A DNA stretch of 49,901 nucleotides. It comes from Actinomycetota bacterium (GTDB lineage Bacteria > Actinomycetota > Acidimicrobiia > Acidimicrobiales > Ilumatobacteraceae). How positions within the stretch are numbered: the first letter of the stretch is position 1; every line of letters starts with the position of its first letter. The position numbers and the translations under genes are program-made. The notes beneath the pieces were generated by a model, which searched no databases, was not told the DNA's origin, and saw only the letters and a list, made by a program, of their open reading frames with translations. The stretch lies in NCBI GenBank assembly GCA_963169665.1, contig CAUJET010000219.1:1-49901 (forward strand), read 5' to 3'. Shown in pieces: positions 41,001 to 47,924 of the stretch.

Positions 41001-41481
41001 CGCACGACCGCAGCCGCGCACACCGGATGATCGCCTGGCCGAAGTAGTTGCCCTCGTCGCGCAACTGCGCCTCACCGGTGTGCACCGCCATCCGCACCCC
41101 GAGCTCGGCGCCTGCCGGCCACACCTCGGCCGCCAACGCTCGCTGCGCGGCGACCGCCGCGGCGACGGCGTCACTCGCCCGAGAGAACGCACCCACCACT
41201 GAGTCGCCCTCACCCTGCTCCACCGGACGCACACCACCCGCGTCGCTGATCGCACGCTCGAGGATCTCGTAGTGCCGGGCGATCGCCGTCGCCATCGCCT
41301 CTGGATCCGCTTCCCACCGCTTCGTCGAACCCTCGACATCGGTGAGCAGGAACGTCACCGTGCCGGTCGGCAGTGCGAAGGGGCGACCCTCGCCACCGGT
41401 CACGGCGTCACCATCGCCGCCCAACAGCAAGGGCGGGTCGATCGAACGCAGCGGGGAAGGCGATTCCATGCGATGGATCAT
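38080..41481 (-). CDS. Adenylate-cyclase/NB-ARC/LuxR multidomain regulator
   Basis: A protein of about 1133 aa. The N-terminal class III nucleotide-cyclase domain has TVTFLLTDVEGSTKRWE and EQGEGDSVVGAF, with both metal-site Asp positions present. Next is an NB-ARC/STAND ATPase with TGSGGCGKTRL and the GVPLAIELAAARVR motif, then a long helical TPR-like region. The C-terminus is a LuxR helix-turn-helix (LTPTELAVVEQVTAGLTNPQ and KTHLLHVFAKLGVSNRAELV). It probably signals through ligand- and ATP-driven activation. The start is uncertain among ATG 41505, 41481 and 41469; 41481 is used because GGGAG is close upstream and the 18-bp palindrome stays non-coding. It is followed by the hydrolase gene and diverges from the toxin-antitoxin pair. 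Confidence 0.9.
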   Translation of the reverse strand: MIHRMESPSPLRSIDPPLLLGGDGDAVTGGEGRPFALPTGTVTFLLTDVEGSTKRWEADPEAMATAIARHYEILERAISDAGGVRPVEQGEGDSVVGAFSRASDAVAAAVAAQRALAAEVWPAGAELGVRMAVHTGEAQLRDEGNYFGQAIIRCARLRSCGWGGQVLLSQTAADLVRDHLGDRVTLVDLGRHRLKDLQQPEQVWQVMADGLQSEFAPLASLDTFRHNLPVQMTPLVGRERELHELADLLAHERVLTLTGSGGCGKTRLASELAARIVDRFAGGVTWVELGPCGDIESVLGLVASLLGVTEGSTRSPLERVLDVLSVRPASLLVLDNAEHLLTGVADVVAAIGARASQVRVVTTSREPLGVQGEVVWRVPSLTAPAPERGPIALDVLGQFEAVQLFIDRARRARRSFAVTDDNAPAVAQICCRLDGVPLAIELAAARVRTMPPERIAAQLDDRFRLLSGGPRTALPRQQTLQASIAWSEELLDVTERTVFARLGVFVGGFTVEAAEVVAGAFGDVDPYEVADVVARLADKSLLQVDEVHDRYALLETVRSYALQRLMERGETARARDAHASWCADWLAVHDRSVQAAVSITDWWQRRVVAFSAIERDHANCTAALDWLPSGSPTSLRIVAGLGEFWTVLRLSDESDRHGMTALLAGDDSTPEWLHAYVALHGARTNDLDDRYEALRVHALERARDLGEPRAEMRLDGLRRLSDLLTDGPREPILSKLVSTTAAAGVIGEWYTAWNTSQLVALYLSLVGRVEESRSLIDGFDHPRLLLIQSGSDMTVGAYASAAERLRRAADAIGPVSPIGNAGLLQFRLGSLVLSTGWHHLFAEMPTDGSASFRIAVDSLPASFRTTRLLADALVRLIDGDLDEARRRMAATTMDLFSAVRGRSYLPQVDLALDDPTSARIHALELRVRCAGVDAPYIDAIVDLVLAECVWPDDLDEALASAHRSLARAAEYGLWPSVVDSLEGIGAMAIAGGRVRDGARLLAAAQAGRDSMGYVYRFAHRARYVAEATAIAGDDEGWNEGAGLTLPETVDLARRMRGERVRSTVGWGSLTPTELAVVEQVTAGLTNPQIAERLLMGRATVKTHLLHVFAKLGVSNRAELVAAAIRRTHNDNER

Positions 41482-41503
41482 CTTCTCCCACCGAGTCGAG
41501 AAC

Positions 41504-41521
41504 ATCCACCAGGTGGTGGAT
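41504..41521. promoter_or_regulatory. 18-bp palindrome between the regulator and the AbrB-PIN pair
   Basis: ATCCACCA-GG-TGGTGGAT has 8-bp perfect arms. It lies in the divergent region, 43 bp before the antitoxin ATG, and is a likely autoregulatory operator of the toxin-antitoxin operon. It could also control the LuxR-type gene. Confidence 0.65.
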
Positions 41522-41552
41522 CAACTCCCCATACAACGAATGTGACGTTCGC

Positions 41553-41558
41553 TACAGT
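41553..41558 (+). promoter_or_regulatory. -10 box for the antitoxin gene
   Basis: TACAGT is followed by 6 nt and the ATG at 41565, a leaderless arrangement. Confidence 0.55.
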
Positions 41559-41564
41559 GACGCC

Positions 41565-41849
41565 ATGAACGGTGCCAGGTACAAGACGGCGGTGATGAAG
41601 ATCTCGCGCAACGGGCAGATCTCGATCCCCGCCGACGTCCGCAAGCGGTGGAACACCGACCGCGTGATCGTGATGGACACCTCGGACGGCTTGGTGGTGA
41701 GGCCCTTCGATCCCGAGGCCGTCACCAAGTTGATGGGGAAGTACAAGCACCTCGTCACCGAGACGAGCGACGAGATGCGTCGAGCGGTCCGGGAAGAACA
41801 GGCAGAACGGGAGGACGAGCGTGATCGTGCTCGACGCCTTCGCCGCTGA
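41565..41849 (+). CDS. AbrB/MazE-type antitoxin
   Basis: A 94-aa protein. The N-terminal half is a swapped-hairpin SpoVT/AbrB DNA-binding domain (MKISRNGQISIPADVRKRW, residues 11-29, then RVIVMDTSDGLVVRP). The C-terminal half is a charged helix (SDEMRRAVREEQAEREDERD) of the kind that wraps the toxin. ATG 41565 follows the TACAGT -10 box by 6 nt. It overlaps the toxin gene by 29 nt, the usual order antitoxin then toxin. It probably binds the palindrome at 41504-41521 and represses its own operon. Confidence 0.85.
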   Translation: MNGARYKTAVMKISRNGQISIPADVRKRWNTDRVIVMDTSDGLVVRPFDPEAVTKLMGKYKHLVTETSDEMRRAVREEQAEREDERDRARRLRR

Positions 41850-42264
41850 GGCGTTCTTCACCGGCGAGGTCGCTGCACCGATCGTGCGCGATGTCCTCGT
41901 GAGCGGCGAGCAGATCGTCGTCTCGGCGATCAACCTCGCAGAGGTCGCCGACAGGATGATGCGTGTCCACGGCCTCACGCGACTCGACCTCGAACAGGAT
42001 CTGCTCACCCTCGGCGTGACGATCTCCGAGGTCGACCCGCCGACGGCCCTCGATGCGGCGGCGCTGCGCGCCCAGCACTATCACCGCGCCCGACGGTCGA
42101 TCAGCATCTCCGACTGCTGTGCCGCCGCGGTGACCCTCGATCGCGATGCCGTGCTCGCCACCAGCGATCCCGCGTTGTTGGCGATGGTCCACGCCGAGGG
42201 CGGTCGCTGGATGGCCCTCCCCGACAGCAACGGCGAGACCTGGTCCCCCGAACCACCGCGATGA
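41821..42264 (+). CDS. PIN-domain toxin (VapC-like)
   Basis: A 147-aa ribonuclease-type toxin starting at GTG 41821. The PIN active-site acidic residues are present: D5 (MIVLDAF), E41 (NLAEV), D98 (SISISDCC) and D116 (ATSDPAL). These would hold the metal for RNA cleavage. It overlaps the antitoxin gene and would be silenced by complex formation. Its last codons and TGA stop lie inside the first hairpin of repeat copy C, which suggests that the repeat arrived at or next to the gene end. The RNA target is unknown. Confidence 0.85.
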   Translation: MIVLDAFAAEAFFTGEVAAPIVRDVLVSGEQIVVSAINLAEVADRMMRVHGLTRLDLEQDLLTLGVTISEVDPPTALDAAALRAQHYHRARRSISISDCCAAAVTLDRDAVLATSDPALLAMVHAEGGRWMALPDSNGETWSPEPPR

Positions 42265-42362
42265 GAGATGAGTGGCCCTGCCGCCCCCATCTCTCATCAC
42301 GGTCCCGATTCCCGCACTGGCGATGAGAGATGAGCGTTGCTGCGGCACTCATCTCTCGTCGC
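42258..42362. repeat. Paired-hairpin intergenic repeat, copy C (105 bp)
   Basis: Hairpins at 42258-42300 and 42320-42362 with the 62-bp offset and GGTC-initial spacer of copies A and B. The first hairpin supplies the stop codon of the PIN toxin, and the second ends 16 bp before the -10 box of the next gene. Unlike copies A and B, this one lies between co-directional genes. Confidence 0.9.
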
Positions 42363-42377
42363 CGTGTCGGTCGGCTG

Positions 42378-42383
42378 TAGGTT
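42378..42383 (+). promoter_or_regulatory. -10 box for the xanthine-dehydrogenase-like gene
   Basis: TAGGTT is followed by 6 nt and the ATG at 42390, a leaderless arrangement. Confidence 0.55.
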
Positions 42384-42389
42384 CGGCGC

Positions 42390-44810
42390 ATGGTTGGATC
42401 GATCCTCGGAACACGTGTGGTGCGGACGGAAGATCCCGAGCTGCTGCTCGGTGAGGTGCGCTACGTCGACGATCTGTCGGCCCCCGGCGGGCCGCTCGAG
42501 GGCGCACTCCACCTGGTGTTCGTGCGGTCCGAGCTCGCCCATGCGCGCATCACCGGCATCGACACCAGCGAGGCGCTGACCGCCCCTGGCGTGGTGGCAG
42601 TCCTCACCGCGGCCGACCTCGGGCTCCGGCCGATGCACGGCATGGCCAAGGTGCACGATGACTTCGCCCGTCCGCCGCTCGCCGTCGACAAGGTTCGCTT
42701 CGTCGGTGAGGCCATCGCGGTGGTGGTCGCAGAGACAGCGGTGCAGGCCAAGGACGCGGCCGACATGGTGCTGGTCGACTACGAGGCGCTGCCGTCGGTG
42801 GTCGATGCCGAGCTCGCGTTCGACGACCCGTCGCTGATCTTCGAGGCCCACGGCGACAACGTGGCCGTCGCCACCACCGATATCGCCCAGCCCGACATCT
42901 TCGCCACGGCCGACGTGGTGGTGCGCGGCCGCTACGTCAACCAGCGCGTGGCCGTCGCCCCGATGGAGCCCCACGGCGCGGCCGCGTACATCGCCGACGA
43001 CGGTCGGCTCGTGTTCTACGGCAGCACGCAGATGCCACACCTGCTGTACGGGCTGCTGTCGCGGGCGCTCGGCGTGAAGCCCGACGAGTTGCGCATCATC
43101 ACCCCGAACGTGGGCGGTGGCTTCGGCGGCAAGGCCGGCCTCTACCCCGAGCAGACGGTGGTCGCCGCCGTCACCAAGCGCCTCGGCCGGGCGTGCACGT
43201 GGATGTCGACGCGCAGCGAGGACATGCTCGCCCTCGCCCACAGCCGCGCCCAGGTGCAGTACGTCGAGCTCGGCTGCACCACCGACGGCACCTTCACCGG
43301 CCTGCGCGTGCACCTGGTCGGCGACGGCGGCGCGTACCCCGGCCTCGGCGCCTTCCTGCCGGCCGGCACGCGGCGCATGAGCAACGGCACGTACCGGTTC
43401 CCCGCCATCCAGTTCGACATCGCAGTGGCCGCCACCAACACCACGCCCACCGGCGCGTACCGCGGTGCGGGCCGTCCCGAGGCGACCGCGCTGCTGGAGC
43501 GAGCGGTCGACCAGGCGGCCCTCGAGCTCGGCATCGACCCGATCGAGCTCCGCAAGCGCAACCTGCTCACCGACGACGTGTTCCCGTTCACCACCCTCAC
43601 GGGCGTCACCTACGACACGGGCGAGTACACCACTCCCCTCGACGCCGCTGCCCGCCATGCAGGCTACGACGACCTCCGTCGCGAGCAGGCCGCCCGGCGC
43701 GCCCGTGGCGACCGCAAGCTCTTGGGCATCGGCGTGGCCTCGTACGTCGAGGTGACCGCCGGCGGTGGCAGCAGCGAGTACGGCGCTGTGGAGATCCATC
43801 CCGACGGCTCGGCCACCATCAAGGCAGGCACGTCCGCTCACGGCCAGGGCCACCAGACCGCGTTCGCGATGATCGTCAGCAGCCTCACCGGCATCGACGT
43901 CGACAAGATCACGCTCATCGCGGTCGACACCGATCTCGTCCGCTCGGGCGGTGGCACCGGCGGTTCACGCTCGCTGCAGCTCGGCGGTTCCGCGGTGATG
44001 AAGGCCACCGAGGCCATGGTCGACAAGGCCAAGAAGCTCGCGGCTCGGCTGCTGGAAGCCGACGAGGCCGACATCGTGGTCGACACCACCACCGGCACGG
44101 TCGGCGTGGTGGGTGCCCCCGCGACCGCCCTCGACTGGGCAGCGCTCGCCGCGGCAGCGGTCGAGGCCGCAGGCGACGACGACCCGGTCGACCACGAGGA
44201 CGGCACCCTCGGCCTGGCTGCTCAGCTCGACTTCGACCAGGGCGAGGCGACGTTCCCGTTCGGTGCGCACATCGCCGTCGTCGAGGTCGACCGGGACACC
44301 GGGAAGGTCACCCTGGTGCGCCACATCGCGGTCGACGACTGCGGCACGGTGTTGAACCCGTTGCTCGTCGAGGGCCAGCAGCACGGCGGCGTCGCCTCGG
44401 GCGTGAGCCAGGCCCTGTACGAACAGGTGCACTACGACACCGACGGCAACCCACTCACCGGCAACTTCATGGACTACGCGATGCCGTCGGCCGCGGAGTT
44501 CCCGAGCTTCGAGGTGCACAGCACCGAGACCCCGACGCCGCTGAACCCGCTGGGGGCGAAGGGCATCGGCGAGGCGAGCACGATCGGTAGCACGCCGGCC
44601 GTGCAGAACGCGGTGATCGACGCGCTCGCCCACCTCGGGGTGCGCCACATCGACATGCCGTGCACGAGCGAACGGGTGTGGCGCACGATCCGCGACGCCG
44701 AGGCCGGCACGCTGCCCGACCCGTGGCGCGACCCACCGACGATCTTCGCCCGCCTGGCCGCCGGTCAGGCCGTCGACGAAGCCGGCCTCAGCGCCGCCGA
44801 AGGAATCTGA
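42390..44810 (+). CDS. Xanthine dehydrogenase/CO dehydrogenase-type large subunit
   Basis: An 806-aa molybdenum hydroxylase large subunit. The N-terminal a/b hammerhead domain carries FVRSELAHARI and FVGEAIAVVVAE. Molybdopterin-binding motifs follow, such as PNVGGGFGGKAG and GTSAHGQGHQTAFA, and the C-terminal GAKGIGEAS carries the catalytic Glu. The loop over the metal reads AYRGAGR, as in form II CoxL-like enzymes, not the form I CO-oxidising motif with Cys. The substrate is therefore unknown. No FAD (medium) or 2Fe-2S (small) subunit gene is adjacent, so partners would be encoded elsewhere. It starts 6 nt after TAGGTT. Confidence 0.9.
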   Translation: MVGSILGTRVVRTEDPELLLGEVRYVDDLSAPGGPLEGALHLVFVRSELAHARITGIDTSEALTAPGVVAVLTAADLGLRPMHGMAKVHDDFARPPLAVDKVRFVGEAIAVVVAETAVQAKDAADMVLVDYEALPSVVDAELAFDDPSLIFEAHGDNVAVATTDIAQPDIFATADVVVRGRYVNQRVAVAPMEPHGAAAYIADDGRLVFYGSTQMPHLLYGLLSRALGVKPDELRIITPNVGGGFGGKAGLYPEQTVVAAVTKRLGRACTWMSTRSEDMLALAHSRAQVQYVELGCTTDGTFTGLRVHLVGDGGAYPGLGAFLPAGTRRMSNGTYRFPAIQFDIAVAATNTTPTGAYRGAGRPEATALLERAVDQAALELGIDPIELRKRNLLTDDVFPFTTLTGVTYDTGEYTTPLDAAARHAGYDDLRREQAARRARGDRKLLGIGVASYVEVTAGGGSSEYGAVEIHPDGSATIKAGTSAHGQGHQTAFAMIVSSLTGIDVDKITLIAVDTDLVRSGGGTGGSRSLQLGGSAVMKATEAMVDKAKKLAARLLEADEADIVVDTTTGTVGVVGAPATALDWAALAAAAVEAAGDDDPVDHEDGTLGLAAQLDFDQGEATFPFGAHIAVVEVDRDTGKVTLVRHIAVDDCGTVLNPLLVEGQQHGGVASGVSQALYEQVHYDTDGNPLTGNFMDYAMPSAAEFPSFEVHSTETPTPLNPLGAKGIGEASTIGSTPAVQNAVIDALAHLGVRHIDMPCTSERVWRTIRDAEAGTLPDPWRDPPTIFARLAAGQAVDEAGLSAAEGI

Positions 44811-44847
44811 CCGCGCCGTCCGAGTCCCACACGCCCCCCGCCATCAT

Positions 44848-44946
44848 CCGAGTGCCACACGCCCACCCGAGTGCCAGCGGCCCACCCGAGTGGTGTGTGC
44901 CACCCCGGGTGGTCCGCTGCCACTCGGACCAGCCGGTGGCACTCGG
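44848..44946. repeat. Nested 99-nt intergenic hairpin
   Basis: Four nested inverted repeats share one centre. CCGAGTGCCA (44848-44857) pairs with TGGCACTCGG (44937-44946). A 14-bp arm with one mismatch follows (44867-44880 with 44914-44927). CCACCCG (44882-44888) pairs with CGGGTGG (44906-44912). GTGG (44890-44893) pairs with CCAC (44900-44903). The two 9-nt internal loops between the outer stems are equal in length. It lies between two genes that run in the same direction. Confidence 0.85.
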
Positions 44947-44991
44947 ACGGACGCGCCGCCCCGACTGAGTCGATCCTGCGAGCGGTCGCCC

Positions 44992-44997
44992 TAGGGT
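44992..44997 (+). promoter_or_regulatory. -10 box for the aminopeptidase gene
   Basis: TAGGGT is followed by 6 nt and the ATG at 45004, a leaderless arrangement. Confidence 0.5.
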
Positions 44998-45003
44998 GGA
45001 CGC

Positions 45004-45936
45004 ATGATCCGACGGCGAAGCAACGACGTGTGCTGGTGCGGGTCGAAGCGGAAGTTCAAGAAGTGCCACGGCGAGTTCCACGCACCGCTCGAACCGCTGC
45101 GACCCGGACGGGTCGCTCCCCCGCGCCCGGTTCCCGACGACATCGAGCGCCCCTGGTACGTGCGCGACGGCGATACCCGACCCGATCGGGCGTCGGTGCA
45201 GATCATCGACGATCCCGACGAGTTCGCCCGGCTCCAGCACGCCTGTCGTGTGGCCGCCGAGGTGCGTGACGCGGTCGGCGCCGCCGTCCGCCCGGGCGTC
45301 ACCACCGACGAGCTCGACGAGATCGCCCACCACGCCTACCTCGAGCGCGGTGCCTACCCGAGCACGCTGCACTACCAGCACTTCGCGAAGTCGATCTGCA
45401 CGTCGGTGAACGAGGTCGTGTGCCACGGCATCGGTGACGACCGGCCGCTGCGCGAGGGCGACATCGTCAACGTCGACGTCACCGCGTACATCGGCGGCAT
45501 GCACGGTGACTGCTCGGCCACGTACACCGTCGGCGAGGTGTCGATACCGGTGGCGTCCCTGGTGGAGACCACCCGCGAGGCGATGCTGCGCGGTATCGAT
45601 GCGGTGCGCACGCGCGAGCCGCTCGCGGTCATCGGTCGTGCGATCCAGCCCTTCGCCTACTCGCGTGGCCTGGGTGTCGTCGCCGACTACGGCGGTCACG
45701 GCATCGGCCGTCACTTCCACGCTGCACCGCACATCGACCACGTCATCCGACCGGTCACCCATGTCGCGGTCGAGGGCATGACCTTCACGGTGGAGCCGAT
45801 GCTCACCGCCGGCACCCCGGAGCACCACGAGTGGGACGACGGCTGGACCGTGGTCACCAACGACCTGCTCCCCACGGCGCAGTTCGAGCACACCGTCATC
45901 GTCCGCGACGGCCGCGCCCACATCCTCACCAGCTGA
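45004..45936 (+). CDS. map: Type I methionine aminopeptidase with SEC-C zinc finger
   Basis: A 310-aa enzyme that removes the initiator methionine from new proteins. An N-terminal SEC-C motif is present (CWCGSKRKFKKCHG: Cys-x-Cys, eight residues, Cys-His), which likely binds zinc and may help ribosome contact. The catalytic domain has the five metal ligands of the family: Asp in NVDVTAY, Asp in GDCSATY, His in GHGIGRHFH, Glu in FTVEPML and Glu in QFEHTV. ATG 45004 lies 6 nt after the TAGGGT box. The gene ends just before a pair of tandem hairpins. Another map copy probably exists elsewhere. Confidence 0.93.
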   Translation: MIRRRSNDVCWCGSKRKFKKCHGEFHAPLEPLRPGRVAPPRPVPDDIERPWYVRDGDTRPDRASVQIIDDPDEFARLQHACRVAAEVRDAVGAAVRPGVTTDELDEIAHHAYLERGAYPSTLHYQHFAKSICTSVNEVVCHGIGDDRPLREGDIVNVDVTAYIGGMHGDCSATYTVGEVSIPVASLVETTREAMLRGIDAVRTREPLAVIGRAIQPFAYSRGLGVVADYGGHGIGRHFHAAPHIDHVIRPVTHVAVEGMTFTVEPMLTAGTPEHHEWDDGWTVVTNDLLPTAQFEHTVIVRDGRAHILTS

Positions 45937-45937
45937 G

Positions 45938-46033
45938 TTCCGTGAGCCGAACGCCGCGTCTCGCGGCGTCTCGCTCACGGACAACGATGTTCCGTGAGCC
46001 GAACGCCGCGTGTCGCGGCGTCTCGCTCACGGA
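45938..46033. repeat. Tandem pair of 44-nt hairpins between convergent genes
   Basis: Two 44-nt copies (45938-45981 and 45990-46033) differ by one base, in the loop (TCT or TGT). Each has an outer stem TCCGTGAGC/GCTCACGGA and an inner stem ACGCCGCG/CGCGGCGT. They fill the whole gap between the aminopeptidase and CinA-type genes and would serve as a bidirectional terminator. Confidence 0.9.
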
Positions 46034-46035
46034 GG

Positions 46036-46521
46036 TCAGGTCTGCAGGGTGTCGAGGAGAAGGGTCAACGCCGCGGCGGCGAAGGCGAGCATGTTGGGTT
46101 CGCGCTCATCGATGCCCGTGAGCAGATGGCGGGTCGACTCGGTCGGGCCGGCGACGGCGAGCCAGCAGTGGCCGGCGGGATCGCCATACGGGTTGGGTGG
46201 ACCTGCTGCGCCCGCCTCGCCGATGCCCCAGGTGGACTCGAGCTTCACGCGGCACGACCGGGCCAGGTACTGGGCGAACACCTCGGTCGCGCCGCGCATC
46301 TTGTGCGGGGTCTCGATCGCCCCGTACATCCAGGCCATGCTCGCCTGCCGGGTGTACACGACCGCCCCGCCGAGGTAGTACGCCGACGCGCCGGGCACCG
46401 ACAGCAGCGCCGCGGAGATCAGCCCCCCGGCCGACCCCTCGGCGACGGCCACGGTCTCTCCACGCTCACGCAGCAGCGCGCCGATCGCTCGCGCCGGCCC
46501 GGTCAGTTCATCGCTCAACAT
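46036..46521 (-). CDS. CinA C-terminal/PncC-type amidase
   Basis: A 161-aa stand-alone CinA C-terminal domain, the form that in other bacteria deamidates nicotinamide mononucleotide to salvage NAD (PncC). Family motifs are TVAVAEGSAGGLISAALLSV and YYLGGAVVYTRQA, followed by TWGIGEAGAAGPPNPYGDPAG. The usual Thr or Ser-rich ES(C/S)TGG stretch is EGSAGG here, a small deviation at the nucleophile region, so activity should not be taken for granted. ATG 46521 lies 7 nt after a TAGTGT box. The longer frame to 46668 is rejected. Confidence 0.8.
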   Translation of the reverse strand: MLSDELTGPARAIGALLRERGETVAVAEGSAGGLISAALLSVPGASAYYLGGAVVYTRQASMAWMYGAIETPHKMRGATEVFAQYLARSCRVKLESTWGIGEAGAAGPPNPYGDPAGHCWLAVAGPTESTRHLLTGIDEREPNMLAFAAAALTLLLDTLQT

Positions 46522-46528
46522 CGCGCCG

Positions 46529-46534
46529 ACACTA
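46529..46534 (-). promoter_or_regulatory. -10 box for the CinA-type gene
   Basis: The minus strand reads TAGTGT, 7 nt, then ATG (46521). Confidence 0.45.
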
Positions 46535-46589
46535 CGACCCGCCGTCCCGGGCGGGCGCGCCGAGACCGGGTCAGCTGCTCGCCTGTCGG

Positions 46590-47882
46590 TCACGCCTTGC
46601 TGGCGGCGAGGATCGTGCGGGCGGCTCGGGCGCCGCTGCGGAGGGCGCCCTCCATGTAGCCGCACCACTCATCGGTGTGCTCGCCGGCGAGCAGCATGCG
46701 ACCGTGAGGCCGACGCAAGAGCGGCCAAGCGGGCAGCAGCTGCCCGAGGCCGAAGGTGACGTAGGCACCGAGGGCGAACTCGTCGTCGGTCCAGTCGGTG
46801 ATCACCTGCTCGAGCGCCAGCCCCTTCGAGCCGGGGAAGATCCGCTCGATCTCGGCCACGACGCGATCGCCGATGTCGGGCAGCGACATCAACGCGGCAC
46901 CGTCGTTCGACGACAGCAGCGCGGTCATGACGCCGGCGTCACCCGCCTGGCCGTCGGTGGTCTCCCACAGCTCGCCCCACGCCCGCTCGGTGCGCACCGA
47001 GCCGTCCCGGCCGTAGTCGAGCCAGACGCGGCGTCCGAACTGCACGCTCACCTTCCCGCCGATGCCGTACCCGGGCCGGCTGAGCTCGGGGGGAATGTCG
47101 TTCCACATGCGGCCGAGCACCGGCAGGGGCACCGTGGCGACGAGGTGGTCGGCGGTGAGGCGCTCGCCAGTCCGGAGCACGACGGCACCGTCGTCGGGTT
47201 CGACGATCGCGACGACCGTGTCGAGCCGCACCCGGTCAGCGAGCCGAGCGGCGAGTCCGGTCGCCAGCTGATCGTTGCCACCGACGATGCGATGGCCCTC
47301 GAACCCCTCATCGGAGCGGAGGTGCAGCGCCGTCATCCACGCGGCCATCAGCTGGCTCACCTCGTCCGGGCCGAGCATGTACTCGGTGCGGATGTCGCGC
47401 CCCACGACCACCCTGGCCACGAGCGACAGTCCGAGCGACTCCACCAGTGTGCTCAGCGGACGGTCGTCGAGCGCTGCCGAGCGGGGACCGGCGGGGTCGT
47501 CGATGTCGACGAGCGCTGCCAGCTCGGCCATCGCAGCGTCGAACCGGGCGAGGTCGGGGGCGAGCGTGTGGTGCAGCTTGAACGGCGCAGAACGTCCGCC
47601 CATGTCGAGCAGGCGCCTGCCGTCGTCCCGACCACTCGGCACGTCACACAGCTCCAGCCCGAGCGCAGCGGCGAGGGCGAGCACCTCCCGGTGGGCTCGG
47701 TCGACGAACTCGGCACCGCGCTCGGCCCACTGCCCGTCGGCGAACCGGTGGCTCCACACCCGACCCCCGACGCGAGACCGCGCCTCGAGCACGAGCGGCT
47801 CCCGGCCCGCAGCGACCAGGTCGTCCGCGCAGCGCAGCCCGGCCAGGCCCGCACCGATCACGATCACGTCGTGGTGGCTCAT
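46590..47882 (-). CDS. Flavin-dependent amine oxidase
   Basis: A 430-aa monoamine-oxidase-type FAD protein. The dinucleotide fold begins at once with VIVIGAGLAGLRCADDL. It is followed by LEARSRVGGRVWS, the GG-motif typical of the family. The C-terminal FAD-binding part has LLAGEHTDEWCGYMEGALRSG. The substrate could be a polyamine, an aromatic amine or a carotenoid-like compound. Its start codon is the end point of a three-step 14-nt mini-ORF relay from the RNase HII gene, so the two are probably translated in a coupled way. Confidence 0.88.
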   Translation of the reverse strand: MSHHDVIVIGAGLAGLRCADDLVAAGREPLVLEARSRVGGRVWSHRFADGQWAERGAEFVDRAHREVLALAAALGLELCDVPSGRDDGRRLLDMGGRSAPFKLHHTLAPDLARFDAAMAELAALVDIDDPAGPRSAALDDRPLSTLVESLGLSLVARVVVGRDIRTEYMLGPDEVSQLMAAWMTALHLRSDEGFEGHRIVGGNDQLATGLAARLADRVRLDTVVAIVEPDDGAVVLRTGERLTADHLVATVPLPVLGRMWNDIPPELSRPGYGIGGKVSVQFGRRVWLDYGRDGSVRTERAWGELWETTDGQAGDAGVMTALLSSNDGAALMSLPDIGDRVVAEIERIFPGSKGLALEQVITDWTDDEFALGAYVTFGLGQLLPAWPLLRRPHGRMLLAGEHTDEWCGYMEGALRSGARAARTILAASKA

Positions 47883-47924
47883 CCCACGTCCCTCACTCCA
47901 CGTCCTTCATCCAAGGTCCTTCAT
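47879..47924 (-). other. 14-nt tandem repeat forming a three-step mini-ORF relay
   Basis: On the minus strand the RNase HII stop (47923-47921) overlaps ATG 47924, which opens ATG AAG GAC CTT GGA TGA. Its stop overlaps ATG 47910 (MKDVE, stop). That stop overlaps GTG 47896 (MRDVG, stop), which overlaps the oxidase ATG 47882. Starts are spaced exactly 14 nt. This is the same design as at 7919-7950, but with unrelated sequence and genes. Confidence 0.7.

Noticed and set aside
38080..41505. Reading the ATG at 41505 as the cyclase/LuxR start
   Set aside because: It would overlap the 18-bp palindrome and lacks a clear ribosome-binding site. It cannot be fully excluded, so the start is stated as uncertain.
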